DNA of 64,000 bases from Blastococcus sp. KM273128 (GTDB lineage: Bacteria > Actinomycetota > Actinomycetes > Mycobacteriales > Geodermatophilaceae): contig NZ_SSXA01000026.1 of the NCBI RefSeq assembly GCF_021698975.1, positions 40,946 to 104,945 on the forward strand, read 5' to 3'. The notes beneath the pieces were generated by a model. It was given only the letters and a program-made list of their open reading frames with translations. It was not told the DNA's origin and did no database searches. The translations under genes were made by a program, and so were the position numbers. Shown here one piece after another: positions 59,326-64,000 of the stretch. Within the stretch, counting starts at the first letter, position 1; each line of letters starts with the position of its first letter.

Positions 59326-59898
59326 ATGCGGAAGATCGTCGTCCACCTGTCGGTGTCCCTCGACGGGTTCTTCGAGGGCCCCGACCACGACATCAGCTGG
59401 CACCTCGTCGACGAGGAGCTGCACAGCTACATGAACACCCAGCTGGCGGCGGCGAGCGCCTTCCTCGAGGGCCGGGTCACCCAGGAGCTGATGGCCGCGT
59501 ACTGGCCGACGGCCGACGAGGACCCGGCCGCCTCCGCCCCGGAGAAGGAGTTCGCCGGCATCTGGCGGGCCATGCCGAAGATCGTGTTCTCCCGCACCCG
59601 CGACGAGGTGCCGTGGGCCACCGAGGTGCGGCACGAGGTCGACCCGGACGGGATCCGGGCGCTGAAGCAGCTCCCCGGCGGTGACATGGTGCTCGGCGGC
59701 CCGGACCTGACCGCGACCTTCCGCCGGCTGGACCTCGTCGACGAGTACCGGCTCTACGTGGCGCCCGTCCTGCTCGGCCGCGGCCGACGGCTCTTCGGCG
59801 ACGCGGACGACCTGACCCGGCTGGAGCTGCTGGAGACCCACCGGTTCGGAAACGGGACCGTCATGCTCCGCCACGGGGTGCTCCGGCCGCACTCCTGA
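59326..59898 (+). CDS. Dihydrofolate reductase fold (RibD C-terminal-like) protein
   Basis: A 190-residue protein with the DHFR/RibD_C fold: KIVVHLSVSLDGFFEGP at the start, AFLEGRVTQELMAAYWP, PKIVFSRTR, and PGGDMVLGGPDLTATFRRLDLVDEY for NADP binding, ending with YVAPVLLGRGRRLF. YyaP/YwjB-type relatives are common in actinomycetes and their substrates are unknown. GGAGGA lies 4-5 nt before the ATG. Stands alone after tatC. Confidence 0.86.
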   Translation: MRKIVVHLSVSLDGFFEGPDHDISWHLVDEELHSYMNTQLAAASAFLEGRVTQELMAAYWPTADEDPAASAPEKEFAGIWRAMPKIVFSRTRDEVPWATEVRHEVDPDGIRALKQLPGGDMVLGGPDLTATFRRLDLVDEYRLYVAPVLLGRGRRLFGDADDLTRLELLETHRFGNGTVMLRHGVLRPHS

Positions 59899-60050
59899 CA
59901 CGGCTGTCACGGCTGTCGCCGTACCGGTCCGTACCATGAGGCCGGTCGTCCGGGATCGCGGCGACGCCGGTCCTGACCGGCCACCGGCAGGATCGAGCCG
60001 GCCCTGTTGCACCCACCGATGCCGTCCACCCCGGGGATCTGACGCACCGC

Positions 60051-62123
60051 ATGTCCGCACCGAGCATCGCGCCCGCCCGGGTCGGGACGTCCGCGGAGCC
60101 ACGCCGGTACCGGACCGAGATCGACGGCCTCCGCGCCCTGGCGGTCTCGCTCGTGGTCGGCTACCACGTCTTCAGCGGTCGGGTGTCCGGCGGCGTCGAC
60201 GTCTTCCTCGTCCTCACCGGGTTCTTCCTCGTGCACACCCTGACCAGCCAGCTCGGGCGGTCCGGGACCGTGCGCCCGTTGCGGGCGGTGAGCCGCACCC
60301 TCGGGCGGCTGGTCCCCCCGGCGGCGCTCGTGCTCGCCGGGACGGTCCTGGCCAGCGCCGTGGTCATCCCCAGTGACCGGTGGCGGGAGGTCGCCGACCA
60401 CCTCCTCGCGGCCGCGACGTTCACCGAGAACCGCCGCCTGGTCGCCGAGGCCGTCGACTACTCGGCCAGCAACGTGCTGGCCAGCCCGATGCAGCAGTTC
60501 TGGTCCCTCTCCATCCAGGTCCAGGTGCTGGTCGCGGTCCCGTTCCTCGTGGCGGGAGCGGTGCTGGTCCTGCGGAGGACGCCGTGGTCGCGGTACGGCC
60601 GCGGCATCGCCGTCGCCGCCGTCGTCGTGGCCACCGGCGCGTCTCTCGCGTACTCGGTGATCGCGACGGCGGCGAACCAGCAGGCCGCGTACTTCTCCAC
60701 CCTGCCGCGCCTGTGGGAGCTCGGGGTGGGGGCGCTGGTGGCACTGCTGCTCGCCCGGTGGCGCCCGCACCGGCACGTCGCGACCGCGCTCGGCTGGGGT
60801 GGCGTCGCGGCACTCGTGGCGTGCGGCGCGGTCCTCGACGGGGCGCACGAGTTCCCCGGGTGGCAGGCCGCGTGGCCCGTGGTGTCCGCCGTCGCGGTCA
60901 TCGTCGCCGCCGATGCCGCCGGGAGGGCGGGCGCCCACCGGGTCCTGTCCTCGTCCGTGGCGCGCTGGCTGGGCTCCCGGTCCTATGCGCTGTACCTGTG
61001 GCACTGGCCGATCCTGGTGCTCCACCTCGTGGAGAGCGGGCGCGAGACCCCGTCCGCCAAGGGCGCCGCAGCGGTGATCGCGCTGTCGCTCCTCCTCACC
61101 GAGGCGACGTACCGCCTGGTAGAGCGACCGGCGGGGGCGCGGCTCCGGACCTGGCGGCCCACGACGGCGGTGGTCGCGGTCGCGGCGCTGACCGCCCCCC
61201 TCCTGCTCGTCGGCGCGGGCACCATCGCCTGGGTGGACCGGGAGGCCGCCCGCGTCGCAGCCCTGGTGGACGACCCGGCGTACCCGGGGGCCGCGGCGCT
61301 GGGCAGCAGGTTCTGGGAGACCGGGCCGGCCGGGGGCGCCGACCCGCTGCCGCCGATGACCCTCATCCGCGACGACTGGCCCAGCGCACCGGCCCACGCC
61401 TCCTGCACCGAGGACGTCTTCGAGAGCGATCCCGGTGCCACCGAGGTGGGCATGTGCGTGATCGGGGACGACGACGCGGCGCGCCGGGTGGTCGCCGTGG
61501 GTGACTCGCACGTCCTGCACTGGCTCCCCCCGCTGAGCGACATCGCCGAGGACCGGGGGTGGCAGGTCGTCTCGATCTTCCGTGGCGGCTGCAACCTGTC
61601 GACCGAGTCGGAGTTCATCCAGGAGGGCTGGCCGGAGTTCGAGGCGTGCGCCGCGTGGCGATCCCGGCTCACCGACCAGATCCTCGCGCTGGAGCCGGAC
61701 CTGGTCCTCGCCCTCGGCACCCGCACGGTCGCGGGCGAGGACGAGGAGTGGCTGCCCCCGGGCCACGTGGCCGCGTGGCAGCGGCTGACGGACGAGGGGA
61801 TCCGGGTGGTCGGTCTGCGCGACAACCCGCGGCACACCGTGGACGTCCCCGACTGCATGGCCGAGTGGGGCGACACATCGGCCCGCTGCCAGGCGCCGAG
61901 GTCATCCGTCTACCAGGACGACCTGCTCGAGTCGCCGCCGGTCGAGCTACCCGAGGGCGTCAGCCTGCTCGACACCAGCCGCTACTTCTGCGTCGACGAC
62001 GTGTGCCCTGCCCTCATCGGCAACGTGCGGGTGTACATGGACGCAGGCCACGTCACGGCGACCTACATGCGCACCGTCAGACCCCTGTTCGAGGCCGACC
62101 TCCTGGCGCACGTCGGCTGGTGA
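60051..62123 (+). CDS. Acyltransferase family 3 fused to an SGNH domain (OafA-type)
   Basis: A 690-residue O-acyltransferase. Residues about 22-400 are the membrane acyltransferase with Arg28-x10-His39 (LRALAVSLVVGYHV) and VDVFLVLTGFFLVHT. LGSRSYALYLWHWPILVLHL is the family's last-helix motif. Residues about 420-690 form an SGNH hydrolase-like domain outside the cell, with GDSH at 484-487 (nucleophile Ser486), FRGGCNLS, ALGTRT and DAGHVTATYM (Asp/His of the triad). The two parts hand an acyl group from membrane to glycan. The target polymer is unknown. Confidence 0.9.
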   Translation: MSAPSIAPARVGTSAEPRRYRTEIDGLRALAVSLVVGYHVFSGRVSGGVDVFLVLTGFFLVHTLTSQLGRSGTVRPLRAVSRTLGRLVPPAALVLAGTVLASAVVIPSDRWREVADHLLAAATFTENRRLVAEAVDYSASNVLASPMQQFWSLSIQVQVLVAVPFLVAGAVLVLRRTPWSRYGRGIAVAAVVVATGASLAYSVIATAANQQAAYFSTLPRLWELGVGALVALLLARWRPHRHVATALGWGGVAALVACGAVLDGAHEFPGWQAAWPVVSAVAVIVAADAAGRAGAHRVLSSSVARWLGSRSYALYLWHWPILVLHLVESGRETPSAKGAAAVIALSLLLTEATYRLVERPAGARLRTWRPTTAVVAVAALTAPLLLVGAGTIAWVDREAARVAALVDDPAYPGAAALGSRFWETGPAGGADPLPPMTLIRDDWPSAPAHASCTEDVFESDPGATEVGMCVIGDDDAARRVVAVGDSHVLHWLPPLSDIAEDRGWQVVSIFRGGCNLSTESEFIQEGWPEFEACAAWRSRLTDQILALEPDLVLALGTRTVAGEDEEWLPPGHVAAWQRLTDEGIRVVGLRDNPRHTVDVPDCMAEWGDTSARCQAPRSSVYQDDLLESPPVELPEGVSLLDTSRYFCVDDVCPALIGNVRVYMDAGHVTATYMRTVRPLFEADLLAHVGW

Positions 62124-62162
62124 CCGGCGGGCCGGGTCGTCCCGTGGCGGCCGGCCCGCCGG
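62124..62162. terminator. Hairpin between convergent genes
   Basis: CCGGCGGGCCGG at 62124-62135 pairs perfectly with 62151-62162 around a 15-nt loop. It fills most of the 46-bp gap between the SGNH acyltransferase and the oxidoreductase gene. Confidence 0.6.
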
Positions 62163-62169
62163 GCTGCGG

Positions 62170-63060
62170 TCAGGCCGCGACGGGCTCCCGGCGACCGGAG
62201 TCCAGCGCACGGGCGGCTGTCGCCAGCACGGCGACGACGTCGCGGCCGAAGCCCACGTCGCAGGGGTGGGTGCCCCCGGCGACGGCGGCGGCGGTCAGCT
62301 CGTCGACGGCGACGGTGAACGCCTCCACCGGGGCCTCGACGTCGGGCAGCAGGACCAGCCGGCCGGCGTCGCCGTGCACGTAGAACTCGATCCCGGCCGA
62401 CATCGGCGCCACCGTGTGCGACAGCGTCACCGTCGAGGCCGTCCCCGACTCGTGGGTGAGCACCAGGTGGACGGTGTCGAGCAGCCCGGCGCCGGCCTGC
62501 ACGGCGACGACCGGGCCGAGCGCGGGCACCAGCACCGACAGGGCGTGCGGGCCGATGTCCCACAGCGCCCCGTGCTCCTGGCGCCAGGGCGAGGCGGCGA
62601 ACGGGGTGCCGGCGAGCGAGGAGAGCCAGGAGCCCGCTCCCCCGGCGAGACGGGTGCGCGCGGCCTGGGTGAGCCAGGTGGAGGTCGCCGTCTGGAAGCG
62701 GAAGGTGAAGAAGACGACGGAGGCGACGCCGGCCGCCCGCACCGCGTCGACCACCCGGTCGGCCGCGGCGACGTCGAGCGCGATCGGCTTCTCGAGGAGC
62801 AGGTGCCTGCCCGCCTCCGCGGCGCGGACCGCGAGCGGCGCCTGCACGTGCGGCGGCAGCGCGACGGCGACGGCGTCGACGTCGGCCAGCAGCGCGTCGA
62901 CGTCGCCGTACCCGGGGACCTCGAACTCGGCCGCCAGCGCGTCGGCGCGCCCGGCGTCACGCCCCCACACCCCGACCAGCTCCGCCGTCGGGTGGGCGGC
63001 CAGAGCCGTGGCGTGCACCGCCCTGGCCCAGTGACCGGTGCCGAGGACCCCGAAGCGCAC
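62170..63060 (-). CDS. Gfo/Idh/MocA family oxidoreductase
   Basis: A 296-residue NAD(P)-dependent oxidoreductase. FGVLGTGHWARAVHATAL is the Rossmann motif, LLLEKPIALDVAAADRVV carries the conserved EKP with catalytic-site Lys, and the C-terminal half is the strand-rich substrate domain with WRQEHGALWDIGPHAL. Acts on a sugar or cyclitol that cannot be named. It starts 2 nt after the upp stop, so it is probably co-transcribed with upp. Confidence 0.86.
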   Translation of the reverse strand: MRFGVLGTGHWARAVHATALAAHPTAELVGVWGRDAGRADALAAEFEVPGYGDVDALLADVDAVAVALPPHVQAPLAVRAAEAGRHLLLEKPIALDVAAADRVVDAVRAAGVASVVFFTFRFQTATSTWLTQAARTRLAGGAGSWLSSLAGTPFAASPWRQEHGALWDIGPHALSVLVPALGPVVAVQAGAGLLDTVHLVLTHESGTASTVTLSHTVAPMSAGIEFYVHGDAGRLVLLPDVEAPVEAFTVAVDELTAAAVAGGTHPCDVGFGRDVVAVLATAARALDSGRREPVAA

Positions 63061-63062
63061 GG

Positions 63063-63686
63063 TCAGACCGAGCCGAACTGGCGGTCGCCGGCGTCGCCGA
63101 GGCCCGGGACGATGTACGCCTTGTCGTTGAGCCCCTCGTCGACGCTGGCGGTGAAGACCCGCAGCGGCAGGCCGCTCTCCTCGAGCCGGCGGAGGCCGTC
63201 GGGCGCGGCGAGGGCGCAGAGCACGGTGATCGACGTCGTGCCGCGGGCGGTGAGCAGCTCGCAGCAGTGCACCAGCGAGCCGCCGGTGGCGAGCATCGGG
63301 TCGAGCACGAAGACGTCGCGGCCGACGAGGGTCTCGGGCAGCGAGGCCATGTAGGCCTCGGGCTGGAAGGTCTCCTCGTTGCGGGCGAGCCCGACGAAGC
63401 CCATCTGCGACTCCGGCAGCATCCCGTGCGCGGTGTCGGCCATGCCCAGGCCCGCCCGAAGCACGGGGACGATCAGCGGCGGGGCGGCCAGCCGGTACCC
63501 GGTGGTCGTGGTGACCGGGGTGGTGATCGGCTCCTCGGCGATGGCGAGGTCACGGGTGGCCTCGTAGACCAGCATCTGCGTCAGCTCGCGCAGGGCGGCG
63601 CGGAACATGGCGTTGTCCGTGCGCTCGTCGCGCATCCGGGACAGACGGGCACGGGCCAGCGGGTGGTCGACGACGGTGAGCTGCAC
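63063..63686 (-). CDS. upp: Uracil phosphoribosyltransferase
   Basis: Converts uracil and PRPP to UMP in pyrimidine salvage. The 207-residue protein has [34 protein letters not shown], the PRPP loop [15 protein letters not shown], and the uracil-binding end [16 protein letters not shown]. Length equals Rv3309c. The GTG start is 7 nt from a TACGGT hexamer; the longer in-frame reading is not needed. Confidence 0.95.
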   Translation of the reverse strand: MQLTVVDHPLARARLSRMRDERTDNAMFRAALRELTQMLVYEATRDLAIAEEPITTPVTTTTGYRLAAPPLIVPVLRAGLGMADTAHGMLPESQMGFVGLARNEETFQPEAYMASLPETLVGRDVFVLDPMLATGGSLVHCCELLTARGTTSITVLCALAAPDGLRRLEESGLPLRVFTASVDEGLNDKAYIVPGLGDAGDRQFGSV

Positions 63687-63693
63687 GCCGGAC

Positions 63694-63699
63694 ACCGTA
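63694..63699 (-). promoter_or_regulatory. -10 hexamer of a leaderless promoter for upp
   Basis: TACGGT on the minus strand, 7 nt before the upp GTG. Confidence 0.5.
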
Positions 63700-63810
63700 T
63701 CGGCCGGGGCGGCCGGGGCTGGGTGGCGTCCTCGCAGCCGGCGCATCCTGACGGCGTGCCTCGGCCCCGGTCGGAGAGCGGTCAGGTGCAGGTCGAGCGA
63801 ACGTGACCGG

Positions 63811-64000
63811 TCAGCCGGCTCGGGAGTTGGCCGGGTCTGCGGTGAGGCGGGGGAGGATGAGGATCTCGGTGCCGTCGGGCCGGTAGGTGTGCCATCGGCC
63901 GTCGGCGTCGCGGACGATGGTGAACCCGTGGTGCACCTTCGTGTGGTGCCGCTCGCACAGCAGCCCTGAGTTCTCCAGCGAGGTCTCCCCGCCGTCGGCC
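63811..64000 (-). CDS. HNH endonuclease, DUF222 type, C-terminal fragment
   Basis: The frame is open from the right edge of the window and stops at 63811, giving the last 62 residues. They contain [18 protein letters not shown], the Cys/His cluster of the HNH module found at the C-terminus of DUF222 (13E12-repeat) proteins common and multicopy in actinomycetes. These are thought to be mobile-element or intein-like nucleases of unclear role. The N-terminal DUF222 part lies outside the window. Confidence 0.75.
   Translation of the reverse strand, partial: ADGGETSLENSGLLCERHHTKVHHGFTIVRDADGRWHTYRPDGTEILILPRLTADPANSRAG

Overview
The window is chromosomal DNA of a very GC-rich (roughly three quarters G+C by eye) actinomycete. 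Protein content and the LGFP-repeat, DUF222/HNH and arabinogalactan-type genes fit the order Geodermatophilales or a near relative; family level is inference. Gene order strongly resembles the Mycobacterium tuberculosis interval manB/wbbL1–cpsA–fadE25–purE–purK–birA–accD5–accE5–maf–accA3–lpdA–amiA/B–deoD–pmmB–upp (Rv3264c–Rv3309c). A galactofuranose block like Rv3781–Rv3783 and several cell-surface genes are inserted into it. About 53 genes are supported, one of them cut by the right edge. I see no rRNA, tRNA, CRISPR array, insertion sequence or phage.

1–11.5 kb holds sugar-nucleotide and cell-wall glycan genes: rfbA (dTDP-glucose), manC (GDP-mannose), wbbL-like rhamnosyltransferase, glf (UDP-galactofuranose), a GT4 and a GT2 glycosyltransferase. 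These converge on wzm–wzt–glfT1, the exporter and initiating transferase for galactan. A perfect 26-bp inverted repeat separates the two blocks. 11.5–16.4 kb holds three genes upstream of wzm: a PGRP amidase with LGFP repeats (frameshifted), a small anchored protein and an 807-residue protein with ten LGFP repeats. 16.7–19.1 kb holds an LCP glycopolymer ligase and a TIGR03089 protein.

19.1–26 kb has a LicD–methyltransferase fusion with a coiled-coil partner, an acyl-CoA dehydrogenase, purE–purK, a GtrA flippase-like protein and a pyruvyl-transferase-family protein. 26.2–31 kb has sbcC–sbcD and a PH-domain membrane protein. 31–38 kb has an acyltransferase, then birA diverging from accD5–accE5–maf, followed by accA3. 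BirA biotinylates AccA3, and AccA3/AccD5/AccE5 make malonyl- or methylmalonyl-CoA. 37.8–41.6 kb carries two paralogous secreted metzincins, one with LGFP repeats (frameshifted) and one with a C-terminal membrane anchor.

41.7–64 kb has lpdA, a GGCT-like protein, an IspD/TarI-like cytidylyltransferase with an SDR, a second acyltransferase, an overlapping operon gcl-like–M20–mutA–mutB–meaB, GNAT, deoD–uronate-dehydrogenase-like–pmmB, tatC, a DHFR-fold protein, an acyltransferase with SGNH domain, a Gfo/Idh oxidoreductase, upp, and the C-terminus of a DUF222/HNH protein. The methylmalonyl-CoA mutase operon consumes or supplies the same metabolite family as the carboxylase.

Two things cross the whole window. 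Fifteen genes carry a TANNNT -10-like hexamer 6–9 nt before the start codon, a signature of leaderless transcription. Two different LGFP genes carry frameshifts inside the LGFP module.
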